A stretch of DNA of 64,000 nucleotides from Bacillus sp. FJAT-18017 (GCF_001278805.1 NZ_CP012602.1:2138001-2202000); one strand, 5' to 3'; positions 1-8,398 are shown, numbered from the stretch's first letter. Notes: generated by a model from the sequence alone, not told the origin. Numbers and translations are program-made.

Positions 1-408
1 AGTACATCTGTACCAGGCCTTAGCGCAAAACCAATTATAGATATACTGGCAGAGGGGGAGTCTCTGGAGATTTTTGATAGAAATGAACGCAATCTGATGA
101 ATGCAGGCTACATTGCAAGGGGAGAAAACGGGATTGCCGGCCGGCGATATTATATAAAAGTAAATCCGAACGGAGAACGGCTCGTCCATCTCCATGCGTT
201 TAAAAAGGGAAGTCCTCATATCAACAGGCATCTCTATTTTCGCGACTATCTCATTAGCAATTCTGATAGAGCTAATGCATACGGACAAATAAAGGGAGAG
301 GCCGCATCCAAATTTCCTAATGATATCTCCGCTTATATAGCATATAAAGAAAAAATAGTTTTAGAGATTGAACAAGAAGCGATAAATTGGGCGAAAGCGC
401 AGAAATAG
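1..408 (+). CDS. GrpB family protein (UPF0157), 5' end cut by window
   Basis: Open from the first base of the window. The visible 135 codons begin inside the conserved GSTSVPGLxAKPIIDI block (here STSVPGLSAKPIIDIL), so an N-terminal part lies outside. The family belongs to the nucleotidyltransferase-like fold and is sometimes fused to dephospho-CoA kinase; its reaction is not established. The C-terminal half with HLYFRDYL and the closing helix is normal for the family. A GC-rich hairpin follows the stop directly. Confidence 0.85.
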   Translation, partial: STSVPGLSAKPIIDILAEGESLEIFDRNERNLMNAGYIARGENGIAGRRYYIKVNPNGERLVHLHAFKKGSPHINRHLYFRDYLISNSDRANAYGQIKGEAASKFPNDISAYIAYKEKIVLEIEQEAINWAKAQK

Positions 409-436
409 GGCAGCCGCATAAAGGCTGCCCTATATA
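407..436. terminator. Convergent terminator between the GrpB gene and yqkF
   Basis: The arms AGGGCAGCC and GGCTGCCCT pair perfectly over 9 bp around a 7-nt loop and are followed by an AT-rich stretch rather than a clean U-run. It lies between two convergent genes and could serve both. Confidence 0.6.
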
Positions 437-437
437 T

Positions 438-1346
438 TTACCTATGTTGAGTATACATATTGACTTTTGTAAGCTCGTGAATGACTGCTATTTCTTCGTC
501 TGTAAGCGGGTTGGCCCGTGCTGCCTTCGCATTCTGCACAATCTGTTCAACACTGCTTGCACCTGCAACAACTGAAGCGACTGCAGGATGTGACAGGTTG
601 TATTGAAGGGCAGCCTCGGCTAGAGAGCGTGAACCAAGTTTTTCTTTTAACAAAGGCAATAGCCTTTCAAGTTCATCGTAGCTGTAATCCAGGTAGCCTT
701 CAGAAGAGGCTTTTTCGAGCATTTTTTCACTAAGCAGGCCTTTTGCAACCGGACCTCTTGTGACCGCGGATACACCATTGGCCTTTAACAAAGGCAAGAT
801 TTCCTCCTCTGGCCGCCGGTCAAGCATGCTGTACTGGACCATCACAGATACGAGCGAAGATTTATCCACATATTCTCTTACAACATTCGGCCGGATTGAT
901 GAAATGCCATAATAGCGGATTAACCCTTCGGATTTCAGTTCCTCGAATGCCTCAATCGTTTCATCAATTGGATCATCGATCGTGCCGCCATGCAGCTGAT
1001 ACAAATCTATGTAGTCTGTCTGAAGACGTTTCAGACTGTCCTTAACTGCATTCTTAACATGTTCCTTTGAAGGGTCCCACGTCCAGCCAGATTTGTCCTG
1101 CTTCCAGCGATTTCCCGCCTTCGTGGCAATGACCACCTTGTCCCGCCGGCCTTTCAGGGTTTCACCTACAATCTTTTCATTCTCGCCGAAATCATAGAGG
1201 TCGGCAGTATCAAAGTAGTTAATTCCTTCATCCAGCGCGGCATCAATGATTGAACGGGCCTTGTCCACATCAGTTCCAAGCGACATGCAGCCAAGCCCGA
1301 GAACGCTAACCTCCAACTCGGAATTGCCAAGTTTTTTCTTTTTCAT
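438..1346 (-). CDS. yqkF: Aldo/keto reductase, YqkF-like
   Basis: 302-residue NADPH-dependent oxidoreductase of the aldo/keto reductase (TIM-barrel) family. Visible marks are the N-terminal LGLGCMSLGTD strand, FDTADLYDFGENE with the catalytic Asp and Tyr, the ATKAG lysine, and the YQLHGG histidine motif. The start is the ATG 8 nt after AAGGAG; an upstream GTG three codons earlier is too close to it. The substrate is unknown, likely an aldehyde or ketone. It shares the yqkF-mciZ-nudF neighbourhood of B. subtilis and is followed by mciZ divergent to nudF. Confidence 0.85.
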   Translation of the reverse strand: MKKKKLGNSELEVSVLGLGCMSLGTDVDKARSIIDAALDEGINYFDTADLYDFGENEKIVGETLKGRRDKVVIATKAGNRWKQDKSGWTWDPSKEHVKNAVKDSLKRLQTDYIDLYQLHGGTIDDPIDETIEAFEELKSEGLIRYYGISSIRPNVVREYVDKSSLVSVMVQYSMLDRRPEEEILPLLKANGVSAVTRGPVAKGLLSEKMLEKASSEGYLDYSYDELERLLPLLKEKLGSRSLAEAALQYNLSHPAVASVVAGASSVEQIVQNAKAARANPLTDEEIAVIHELTKVNMYTQHR

Positions 1347-1386
1347 AGCCATCACTCCTTATGGCCATTGTACCCTCATGAGTGAA

Positions 1387-1533
1387 TTAGCGGCAACTTG
1401 ACTGCCTCTTGGCTTCAAATTGAAGCAATTCTGAAACTGTAAGGTGGACAGAACCCAATTCACGGAGTAAATATCTGATTTCCCAGGCCTTTCCGGTCAT
1501 AGTGAAGCCCTTCTTGTGTACATACGCTTTCAT
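1387..1533 (-). CDS. mciZ: MciZ-like inhibitor of FtsZ assembly
   Basis: 48 codons. The core KGFTMTGKAWEIRYLLREL matches the MciZ pattern (KGVVLVGKAWEIRxxL) of B. subtilis, where the 40-residue peptide is made in the mother cell under sigma-E and caps FtsZ filaments to stop Z-ring assembly. The start ATG is preceded by GGGGGAA at good spacing; the longer reading frame upstream has no ribosome binding site. The position between yqkF and nudF is the same as in B. subtilis. The C-terminal tail, rich in Gln, Lys and Arg, is about eight residues longer than the known peptide. Confidence 0.8.
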   Translation of the reverse strand: MKAYVHKKGFTMTGKAWEIRYLLRELGSVHLTVSELLQFEAKRQSSCR

Positions 1534-1607
1534 GGTTAATTTCCCCCAATTAAAGTATGATAGAATGTATGAACACATAGTCAGGAATAGAACAGGAGTG
1601 GCAATGG

Positions 1608-2159
1608 ATGGGAAATTTAGAGGAAAAAACTATCGGAAGCAAGGAAATTTTCAGCGGAAGAATTATTACCGTTAAGCTCGATGAAGTTGAGCTTCCAAAT
1701 GGAAAGACTTCCACCAGGGAAATTGTGAAACATCCAGGTGCAGTAGCTGTGCTAGCTGTTACCGATGATAATAAAATAGTCATGGTTGAACAATACAGGA
1801 AACCAATGGAGAAGATCCTAGTGGAAATACCGGCAGGAAAGCTTGAAGAAGGGGAAGACCCTGCAGTCTGCGCCCGCCGGGAATTGGAAGAGGAGACAGG
1901 CTACGAGTGCCAGGAAATGGAGCTCTTGATCTCTTTCTACACCTCTCCGGGATTTGCGGATGAAATCGTCCACCTGTATATTGCTAAAGGCATTTCTCAA
2001 AAGGAAGATGCAGCAGGACTGGATGAGGATGAATTCGTCAATGTTATGGAACTTACACTGGAAGAAGCATTAACTTTAATAGAAGAAAAAAGAATATATG
2101 ATGCGAAAACTGCTTATGCTGTCCAATATGTACAGCTGCAGGAGGCGCTTTCGAAATAA
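1608..2159 (+). CDS. nudF: ADP-ribose pyrophosphatase (Nudix hydrolase)
   Basis: 183 residues; hydrolyses ADP-ribose to AMP and ribose 5-phosphate. The Nudix box is complete: GKLEEGED, then RELEEETGY, with the metal-binding Glu residues intact. The N-terminal dimerisation half has ELPNGKTSTREIVKHPGAVAV, typical of the NudF group. AGGAG precedes the ATG by about 10 nt; a nearby ATG four bases earlier is out of frame. The stop codon overlaps the next start by one base, so the two genes are probably translated together. Confidence 0.92.
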   Translation: MGNLEEKTIGSKEIFSGRIITVKLDEVELPNGKTSTREIVKHPGAVAVLAVTDDNKIVMVEQYRKPMEKILVEIPAGKLEEGEDPAVCARRELEEETGYECQEMELLISFYTSPGFADEIVHLYIAKGISQKEDAAGLDEDEFVNVMELTLEEALTLIEEKRIYDAKTAYAVQYVQLQEALSK

Positions 2160-3325
2160 TGAAAAAGTTCTACACGGATTTGCATATCCACATTGGCCGG
2201 ACTAAGACAGGAAAGCCAGTCAAAATAACCGGGGCAAAATCACTGACATTTACCAATATCATTGAACATGCCCGCAATAAAAAAGGTCTTCATATGATTG
2301 GTATAATTGATTGCCATTCACCGGAAGTCATCGTCGAGATGGAGGAACTAATGCTAGCGGGTGAGATGTCTGAACTATCAGGCGGTGGATTGGAATTTGG
2401 CGGAATGGCTGTCATTCCAGGTTCAGAGCTGGAGATTTATGATCCGGGAACTAAGGGACCAATCCATGTTCTTGTGTTTATGCCCAACATGAAAACGATG
2501 AAGGAGTTTTCCGCTTGGCTTTCAGGGAAAATGAAAAACGTAAATCTTAGCTCACAGCGGATTTACGCTACTGGCCGGGAGCTTCAAATAAAAGTGAAGG
2601 AACTTGGCGGTCTGTTCATTCCCGCCCATGTATTCACACCTTTTAAAAGCCTATACGGAAAAGGTGTCAATAAATCTCTCGAGGAAGTTTTTGACCCACA
2701 GCTTATAGATGGCATTGAGCTTGGATTAAGCTCAGATACTAATATGGCAGATGGATTGGAGGAACTGCATAGCTATCCTTTTTTAACAAATTCAGATGCC
2801 CATTCACTTGCAAAAATAGCCCGGGAATACCAGGCGATTTTAATGGAAGAAGCGTCTTTTACGAACCTCGCCCTGGGATTAAGGGGAGAAGGGGGACGCG
2901 GGATCCTGGCTAATTATGGTTTGGATCCATTGCTTGGCAAATACCATAGGACGGTTTGTACAGACTGTTTGCAGCCAAATAATAAAACGGGAGAACCTTG
3001 CAGCAACTGCGGTTCAATGAAGATTACTAGAGGAGTCGCGGACAGGATAGCAGAGTTGTCGAGTGCTGCACAACGCCCGAACTGGCGGCCCCCGTATATC
3101 CACCAGGTTCCTTTAGAGTTTATCCCGGGGCTTGGCCCAAAGCTTTTTGAAAAATTATTGTGGCATTTCGGGACGGAAATGGCCATCCTTCATGATGTTC
3201 CAAGTGAAGCAATTGAACAGGTAATACCGGAGCGAATTGCCAAGCTCATTATCGAGGCAAGAGAAGGCAGATTACGTTTAACTGCCGGCGGTGGAGGTAA
3301 ATATGGAAGGGTAGACTTCTCATAG
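2159..3325 (+). CDS. Endonuclease Q family protein (PHP domain)
   Basis: 388 residues. The N-terminal PHP metal-dependent domain shows DLHIHIG, IDCHSPEV, PAHVFTP and NSDAHS, supplying the His/Asp metal ligands. A zinc finger with CTDC and CSNCG follows around residues 260-285, and the C-terminus has a helix-hairpin-helix-like LEFIPGLGPKLFEKLL. This is the EndoQ architecture: endonucleases that cut DNA 5' of deaminated bases (uracil, hypoxanthine). The role in repair of deamination damage is inferred from the family. It overlaps nudF by one base and precedes spoIIM. Confidence 0.8.
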   Translation: MKKFYTDLHIHIGRTKTGKPVKITGAKSLTFTNIIEHARNKKGLHMIGIIDCHSPEVIVEMEELMLAGEMSELSGGGLEFGGMAVIPGSELEIYDPGTKGPIHVLVFMPNMKTMKEFSAWLSGKMKNVNLSSQRIYATGRELQIKVKELGGLFIPAHVFTPFKSLYGKGVNKSLEEVFDPQLIDGIELGLSSDTNMADGLEELHSYPFLTNSDAHSLAKIAREYQAILMEEASFTNLALGLRGEGGRGILANYGLDPLLGKYHRTVCTDCLQPNNKTGEPCSNCGSMKITRGVADRIAELSSAAQRPNWRPPYIHQVPLEFIPGLGPKLFEKLLWHFGTEMAILHDVPSEAIEQVIPERIAKLIIEAREGRLRLTAGGGGKYGRVDFS

Positions 3326-3423
3326 AGATAATCATTTAATAGTAGGAAATGGAGAGAGACGGTAATATCAAGATAGGATTGGCATACAATGGTAGAAACA
3401 CGAACCGTTTAGGGGGAAATGCC

Positions 3424-4062
3424 ATGAAAAAACGTATGAACCAGTCCATCGCATCAGCATATTTAGGCGAGCACTCCTCAATCTTCCTGTTTGTTTCGAT
3501 CCTGTTCATGATGGGAGTCATTTTTGGGGCTATTATCGTAAACAGCATGAGCCTTGGCCAAAAGGAAGATTTATTCTACTATTTATCTCAATTTTTCGGA
3601 CAGATAGCCAGTGGTGAAACAGAATCTGCCAGGAACTTATTTTTCCAAAGCCTTTTGCATAATAGCAAATTCATTTCCCTGATGTGGATTCTTGGAATTT
3701 CCATCATTGGACTTCCGGTTATTTTAATTCTGCTGTTTATTAAAGGAATGGTCATCGGATTTACAGTAGGCTTCCTAGTCAGCCAAATGGGCTGGGATGG
3801 CTTTGTTTTTGCTTTTGTCTCAATTCTGCCGCAGAATGTGATAATCATACCTGTCTTTATCATTATGGCAGCAGTGTCGATAGTATTTTCTCTGAAAATG
3901 ATCCGGAGGCAGTTTTTCAAAAAGGTCGGCCAACCGATAGCGCCATTATTCGGAAGGTATTTGATTTTTCTTGCTGCCGCACTGTTTTTATTAGTGGTTG
4001 GATCGGGTATTGAGGCATATCTTTCGCCAGGTTTCATGAAGGCAGTCGCAGGTTCCCTTTAG
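3424..4062 (+). CDS. spoIIM: Stage II sporulation protein M
   Basis: 212-residue integral membrane protein with about five hydrophobic segments. With SpoIID and SpoIIP, SpoIIM forms the DMP peptidoglycan-remodelling machine that drives septal thinning and engulfment in the mother cell. The start ATG follows AGGGGGAAATGCC; the longer frame upstream lacks a ribosome binding site and does not resemble the family. The N-terminus (SSIFLFVSILFMMGVIFG) and length are typical. The stop codon abuts a Fur-box-like sequence belonging to the next gene. Confidence 0.92.
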   Translation: MKKRMNQSIASAYLGEHSSIFLFVSILFMMGVIFGAIIVNSMSLGQKEDLFYYLSQFFGQIASGETESARNLFFQSLLHNSKFISLMWILGISIIGLPVILILLFIKGMVIGFTVGFLVSQMGWDGFVFAFVSILPQNVIIIPVFIIMAAVSIVFSLKMIRRQFFKKVGQPIAPLFGRYLIFLAAALFLLVVGSGIEAYLSPGFMKAVAGSL

Positions 4063-4077
4063 TGATAATCAATTTCA
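4063..4077. promoter_or_regulatory. Fur-box-like site upstream of fur
   Basis: TGATAATCAATTTCA matches the 7-1-7 Fur consensus TGATAATNATTATCA at 12 of 14 specified positions. It sits about 115 bp before the fur start and about 65 bp before the likely -10. Fur autoregulation is possible; binding is not shown. Confidence 0.4.
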
Positions 4078-4102
4078 GTTAATAATCATTTTAAACTGTT
4101 GT

Positions 4103-4117
4103 TTATAATAATTTTAG
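4103..4117. promoter_or_regulatory. PerR-box-like site in the fur promoter
   Basis: TTATAATAATTTTAG matches the Per box TTATAATNATTATAA at 12 of 14 positions. It lies immediately upstream of the -35 region (TTTTCA, 4118-4123), with TATAAT at 4141-4146 after a 17-bp spacer. In B. subtilis fur belongs to the PerR regulon, so this site has a ready explanation. Confidence 0.5.
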
Positions 4118-4177
4118 TTTTCAACTTAATTTCTATCTGCTATAATGGGAGGGACAGTTGCGAGGGAGGTCAACCCC

Positions 4178-4657
4178 ATGGAAACAAGGATTGAAAGAAT
4201 AAAAAAACAGTTGCATTCATCAAGCTATAAGCTTACTCCGCAACGCGAAGCAACCGTTCGGGTTTTGCTGGAAAACGAAGAGGATCATCTCAGTGCAGAA
4301 GATGTCTATCTGCTTGTTAAGGAGAAATCACCCGAAATCGGCCTGGCAACTGTTTATCGAACATTGGAATTGCTGACTGAATTGAAAATAGTTGATAAGA
4401 TTAATTTCGGAGACGGGGTCTCGAGATACGACCTTCGCCAGGAAGGTGCCGCCCATTTCCATCATCATCTTGTTTGTATCGAGTGCGGCGCTGTGGATGA
4501 AATTCAAGAAGACCTGTTGGAAGACGTTGAAGAAATCGTGGAACGCCGCTGGAATTTTAAAATTAAGGATCACCGGCTCACCTTCCATGGAATTTGCCAT
4601 CGCTGCCAGGGGAAAAGTGAAACTGCCGAATTGGAAGCAGAATTTACAAATAAATAA
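4178..4657 (+). CDS. fur: Ferric uptake regulator Fur
   Basis: 159 residues. The N-terminal winged helix (YKLTPQREATVRVLL, then LATVYRTLELL as the recognition segment) is followed by the dimerisation domain with FHHHLVCIECG and the CHRC pair; the two CxxC motifs bind structural zinc. It represses iron uptake genes when iron is sufficient. Fur rather than PerR or Zur is favoured by position between spoIIM and yqzK-xerD, as in B. subtilis. The start ATG has GAGGGAGGT upstream; an earlier in-frame ATG overlaps the -10 element and cannot be used. Confidence 0.9.
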   Translation: METRIERIKKQLHSSSYKLTPQREATVRVLLENEEDHLSAEDVYLLVKEKSPEIGLATVYRTLELLTELKIVDKINFGDGVSRYDLRQEGAAHFHHHLVCIECGAVDEIQEDLLEDVEEIVERRWNFKIKDHRLTFHGICHRCQGKSETAELEAEFTNK

Positions 4658-4662
4658 CATAC

Positions 4663-4692
4663 AAGAACCTGCTAAATGGCAGGTTCTTTTTT
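4663..4692 (+). terminator. fur terminator
   Basis: AAGAACCTGC and GCAGGTTCTT form a 10-bp stem around a 6-base loop, followed by a run of T. Confidence 0.85.
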
Positions 4693-4725
4693 TCTATAAG
4701 AAAGTTTATCTTTTTTTTGAGAACT

Positions 4726-4932
4726 GTCTAGCTCCACAAGGAAAGCTTCGGCAGCATAAGCATCGCACGAAGAAAAAGCGGTAGCTTTTTCGAGGAGCGC
4801 CTAGCGCCTAGTGTACTTCGGTCCCCTGGTTACGATAAGTCAACATCGATTCGCTGGTACTCATCGTGTTTCCTTTATCTCCTTCGAGGCCCTCCAGTCC
4901 ATACGGCGCTGACCAAGGCGCTTGCACTTTTC
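4726..4932. repeat. Dispersed repeat family A, copy 1
   Basis: GC-rich non-coding block beginning GTCTAGCTCCA and ending AAGGCGCTTGC. It shares with copy 2 near 33.9 kb the segments CTAGCTCCA, ACGATAAGTCA, CCTTTATCTC and GACCAAGGCGCTTGC/GGCCAAGGCGCTTGC. This copy carries about 60 extra bases after CTAGCTCCA. It fills the gap between the fur terminator and yqzK. No open frame with a ribosome binding site is present. Function unknown. Confidence 0.7.
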
Positions 4933-5005
4933 TAATCCTCAGGTATAATATCGTGCAATTTTGGCATACCTTGTACTAAAACCAGAAACCTTGGGGGAAA
5001 AGAAC

Positions 5006-5233
5006 ATGTTGTCATTTTGCAGGGCTGTTTATCATACATTAAAGGTATTTATCCTGTTTGTAACCTGCACGGTACTATTTTATTATGGTATGATGTGGTT
5101 ACACGAAGAGTATCAGAACTATCACCGGTACGATGAGCCGAAGGGAACTGCAGTGAAGGTGTCCAACACATCACAGGCTAGTAATCCCGAATGGCTGGAC
5201 CGGTTGTTGCTGTTCTATTTGAGCGGGGAGTAA
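5006..5233 (+). CDS. yqzK: YqzK family (DUF4227) small membrane protein
   Basis: 75 residues with a single transmembrane helix (residues about 9-30, [20 protein letters not shown]) and a short charged C-terminal part. Function unknown; it lies between fur and xerD as in B. subtilis. The ATG follows GGGGGAAAAGAAC. The 3' end overlaps no gene but sits 5 bases from the xerD start, so the two are probably co-transcribed. Confidence 0.75.
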   Translation: MLSFCRAVYHTLKVFILFVTCTVLFYYGMMWLHEEYQNYHRYDEPKGTAVKVSNTSQASNPEWLDRLLLFYLSGE

Positions 5234-5238
5234 TTTGC

Positions 5239-6135
5239 ATGATGGAAGATCACTTGAAAGATTTTATCCATTTCCTACTAGTGGAAAAAGGATTGTCACA
5301 AAATACTGTTGTAGCATATGAACGTGACTTAAAGGCTTATTTGAAACATGTGAAAAACAAAAGCGGGTTAACATCAGTCAATGAGATTCAAAGGACGCAT
5401 ATCCTGCACTTTCTTGGAAAATTAAAGGAAGATGGGAAATCGTCAAAAACTATTGCCAGACACGTGGCGTCGATTCGTTCCTTCCACCAGTTTTTATTGA
5501 GGGACAAAGCATCTGAACAAGATCCTTCTGTCCATATTGAAACGCCGCAGCTTGAGAGGAACCTTCCAAAGGTCTTAAGCATGGAGGAAGTTGAGACCTT
5601 GCTGGAAGCTCCGACAGAGGATGGCCCATTTGGGCTTAGGGACAAAGCAATGCTTGAAATCCTTTATGCAACGGGCATACGGGTAAGTGAACTAATAGGC
5701 TTGAATATCGGAGACCTTCATTTACAAATGGGATTTGTCCGCTGCATAGGGAAGGGAAACAAGGAACGGATCATTCCGATTGGCCGGACCGCGTCGGAGT
5801 CACTGGAAAGATATCTTTCTGACGGCAGGCCTCAGCTCGCAGCCAAAACCGGGCGTGAAGATGCCTTATTCCTTAACCATCTAGGACATAGGCTGACCAG
5901 GCAGGGGTTCTGGAAAATCCTGAAAAAGCTTGCCGAGGAAGCGGGAATTGAGAAACCATTAACCCCGCATACACTAAGGCACTCATTTGCAACGCATTTG
6001 TTAGAGAATGGGGCGGACTTACGGGCTGTTCAGGAAATGCTCGGGCACGCAGACATTTCAACTACTCAAATTTACACCCATGTCACGAAGGTAAGGCTGC
6101 GTGATGTATACAGTAAATTCCACCCAAGAGCTTAA
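5239..6135 (+). CDS. xerD: Site-specific tyrosine recombinase XerD
   Basis: 298 residues. N-terminal SAM-like core-binding domain (to about residue 85), then the catalytic domain with Arg in GIRVSEL (about 148), Lys in GKGNKER, HTLRHS (His 244, Arg 247), His in GHADIST (270) and the nucleophilic Tyr in QIYTHV (279). With its XerC partner it resolves chromosome dimers at dif. The first ATG of ATGATG lies 8 nt after GGGGAG; the second (5242) is the alternative. The position after yqzK supports XerD rather than XerC. Confidence 0.92.
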   Translation: MMEDHLKDFIHFLLVEKGLSQNTVVAYERDLKAYLKHVKNKSGLTSVNEIQRTHILHFLGKLKEDGKSSKTIARHVASIRSFHQFLLRDKASEQDPSVHIETPQLERNLPKVLSMEEVETLLEAPTEDGPFGLRDKAMLEILYATGIRVSELIGLNIGDLHLQMGFVRCIGKGNKERIIPIGRTASESLERYLSDGRPQLAAKTGREDALFLNHLGHRLTRQGFWKILKKLAEEAGIEKPLTPHTLRHSFATHLLENGADLRAVQEMLGHADISTTQIYTHVTKVRLRDVYSKFHPRA

Positions 6136-6146
6136 GAGTTTACTAG

Positions 6147-6177
6147 AAAGGCCAGCGAAGTGATAGCTGGTCTTTTT
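6147..6177 (+). terminator. xerD terminator
   Basis: AAAGGCCAGC pairs with GCTGGTCTTT across a 9-base loop and is followed by six T. Confidence 0.85.
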
Positions 6178-6550
6178 TGGTGGCGCGTGCGCTTTTTATA
6201 TTCTGCGGAAAAAATTGGTCTTGGGAGCGGTTTCTTGCTTGTATTTTCTCTGTGGTTTAGTAAAATATAGATGTCAGACTTCTGACTTTCTTATACCTCT
6301 CACTTGAACATTTAACGACTGGAAAATTTTAGTTTACTCCTGAGGTAGTTCATCAATGAATCGCAAACTTCGTGATTTCATTATCTCGGTTGAAGCCACT
6401 TTACTTTTGTGTGGCGTTAAACAAGGTGCATGCGCTGTGGTTCTGGTGAGTAATGATAGTTGAAAAGGGTAGAATAGCAACGAGGTTTGATGAAAATATT
6501 CTACTTAAAGACAAATTATAGAGGTGAACAGCTGGGAACAGTTTTTACCT
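6178..6550. other. Unassigned 370-bp spacer before deoB
   Basis: No open frame with a ribosome binding site was seen on either strand. It contains a possible sigma-A promoter (TTGTAT at 6239, TAAAAT at 6261) followed at once by a perfect inverted repeat, listed separately. The distance from that promoter to deoB is about 300 bp, so a long leader or a lost gene is possible. Confidence 0.4.
6273..6286. promoter_or_regulatory. Operator-like inverted repeat upstream of deoB
   Basis: GTCAGACTTCTGAC is a perfect 6-bp inverted repeat with a 2-bp centre. It begins 6 bp after a TAAAAT -10 element (6261-6266) whose -35 is TTGTAT with a 16-bp spacer, so it covers the expected start of transcription. 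The half-site resembles operators of GntR-type regulators, but I cannot assign one. Confidence 0.4.
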
Positions 6551-6567
6551 TAAAAGGAGGGTTTTGA

Positions 6568-7755
6568 ATGGGCCAAGGTGGAACATTCAAACGGATTTTT
6601 TTAATTGTTATGGATTCTGTCGGGATTGGTGAGGCTCCTGATGCTGAAAAATTTGGAGATAAAGGCTCAGATACGCTTGGGCATATTGGTGAGGCAATGG
6701 GCGGCCTAAAAATGCCTGTCATGGGCCAACTGGGTCTTAGCAATATTAAGGAAATTAAGGGTATTGAAAAACAGGAGAAGCCCCTTGCTTTTTATACTAA
6801 AATGCAGGAAGCTTCGAACGGTAAAGATACGATGACTGGACACTGGGAAATAATGGGCCTTAATATTCAGACTCCGTTCCGTGTATTTCCTGAGGGCTTC
6901 CCGGATGAACTTCTATCCGAGCTTGAAGCTCGTACAGGCAGGAAAATAATTGGGAACAAGCCGGCGAGCGGTACGGAAATTCTTGTGGAACTTGGGCAGG
7001 AGCATATGGAGACAGGTGCGCTTATTGTGTATACATCTGCCGATTCAGTGCTTCAAATTGCAGCCCATGAAGATATTGTTCCACTTGATGAATTGTATCG
7101 TATTTGCAAAATTGCCAGGGAATTGACACTTGATGAGAAATATATGGTCGGAAGAGTAATAGCCAGGCCATTTGTTGGCGAGCCAGGAAACTTTAAACGA
7201 ACTGCGAACCGCCATGATTATGCCTTGAAGCCATTTGGACGGACAGTTATGAATGAATTGAAGGATGCAGGCTTAGATGTAATTGCAATAGGCAAAATTT
7301 CCGACATTTATGATGGTGAAGGCGTGACAAAATCGCTCCGTACCGCGTCAAATATGGATGGAATGGACAAGTTAAATGAAACGCTCGATATGGATTTTAC
7401 TGGATTAAGCTTCCTGAACCTTGTTGATTTCGATGCCCTTTTTGGCCATCGCCGTGATCCAAAAGGGTACGGGAAGGCTCTTGAGGAGTATGACGCCCGT
7501 CTTCCAGAAGTACTTGAAAAACTGAAAGAAGACGATTTGCTGATCATCACCGCAGACCACGGGAACGATCCGGTTCACCCGGGAACTGACCATACACGGG
7601 AATATGTCCCTCTTCTCGTTTATTCTAAGGGACTCACTGGCGGCAGTGAGCTTCCTATCCGTGAAACGTTCGCCGACATTGGTGCAACAGTTGCTGAAAA
7701 CTTCAACGTAACTATGCCGCAACATGGGAAGAGTTTTCTTGGCGAACTGAAGTAA
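6568..7755 (+). CDS. deoB: Phosphopentomutase
   Basis: 395 residues; interconverts (deoxy)ribose 1-phosphate and 5-phosphate in nucleoside salvage. Alkaline-phosphatase-superfamily metal sites are visible: [11 protein letters not shown] at the N-terminus, [10 protein letters not shown] with the catalytic Thr, and [18 protein letters not shown] near the C-terminus. AAAAGGAGGG precedes the ATG. It lies upstream of pdp, whose product (a sugar 1-phosphate) is its substrate; the purine nucleoside phosphorylase gene usually between them is absent. Confidence 0.95.
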   Translation: MGQGGTFKRIFLIVMDSVGIGEAPDAEKFGDKGSDTLGHIGEAMGGLKMPVMGQLGLSNIKEIKGIEKQEKPLAFYTKMQEASNGKDTMTGHWEIMGLNIQTPFRVFPEGFPDELLSELEARTGRKIIGNKPASGTEILVELGQEHMETGALIVYTSADSVLQIAAHEDIVPLDELYRICKIARELTLDEKYMVGRVIARPFVGEPGNFKRTANRHDYALKPFGRTVMNELKDAGLDVIAIGKISDIYDGEGVTKSLRTASNMDGMDKLNETLDMDFTGLSFLNLVDFDALFGHRRDPKGYGKALEEYDARLPEVLEKLKEDDLLIITADHGNDPVHPGTDHTREYVPLLVYSKGLTGGSELPIRETFADIGATVAENFNVTMPQHGKSFLGELK

Positions 7756-7920
7756 CCGTCCAACTAATATCTCTAAACAGACAATTAGTGGAAAGCCATT
7801 ACTGTTGGAAGATGCCTTTTTTCAGTATTAGCGGGCAGGTAACATGGATGTACAACTTTAACCAATCCTGATGATAATGGATTGTTTAACAAAATTAACT
7901 AAATAACTTTAATTTAATTA

Positions 7921-8222
7921 GAACGGAAGGCGCGGGACTCGTTCGAAAATGCAAAAAGCGCATTTTCTCCTGCGATGCATTTTTCAGGGAAGCTTATTCA
8001 ACGTCCTGTGGGAGAAAAGGGACAGTGGGAGACCCCACAGGCGCTTTAGCGCCGAGGAGAATGAAATACGTAAGTGCCTTGGGTTGCCCCGACAAGCGCT
8101 GGAGGGCCTGAAGGAGAAGTCGCTCTTTGACCTCACCTGAGGGACCGAAGCGACCTCGAGGGGCTAGGCACTGAAGCAAGACAGGCTCCCCGCCGTGCCC
8201 ACGCAAAGCGGAAGCGCCTCGT
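7921..8222 (+). repeat. Dispersed repeat family B, copy 1, interrupted by family A sequence
   Basis: Begins GAACGGAAGGCGCGGGACTC and runs through GTGGGAGAAAAGGGACAGTG, GGGAGACCCCACAGGCGC and GCCGAGGAG, the same string found inverted at 41.7 and 57.4 kb. After GCCGAGGAG the element is broken by about 110 bp whose complement reads GTGCCTAGCCCCTCGAGG, the signature of family A. It then resumes with GGCTCCCCGCC and AAGCGGAAGCGCCT. The frames here have no ribosome binding site and are not treated as genes. Confidence 0.65.
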
Positions 8223-8261
8223 GACAGGCAAAGAACGCCTCGAGCCAGGCAAAAAGCCGCC

Positions 8262-8346
8262 TGTCTCTGCGATGTTAATTCACGGATGCTTTCCTTTGTG
8301 TCCCTGCGATGATAATTCTCAGGAGCTTCCCTTTGTGGAGTGGGAA
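8262..8346 (+). repeat. Dispersed repeat family E, copy 1
   Basis: CCTTTGTGTCCCTGCGATGA followed by TAATTCTCAGGAGCTTCCC and TTTGTGGAG. The same order of words recurs near 45.1 kb (CCCTTTGTGTCCCTGCAATA, then GTCCCTTTATGGAG). Non-coding; function unknown. Confidence 0.5.
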
Positions 8347-8398
8347 TTTTTAGATAAGAAAATGCTTTTCAAAAAATGAAAAGGTAGTGATGATTACG

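Noticed and set aside
3588..4037. 149-codon minus-strand frame inside spoIIM
   Set aside because: Shadow of spoIIM; no ribosome binding site and typical antisense composition of a membrane protein gene.
7949..8206. Frames on both strands within the 8.0 kb block
   Set aside because: They lie in family A/B repeat sequence, similar frames appear in the 41.7 and 57.4 kb copies, and none has a ribosome binding site.
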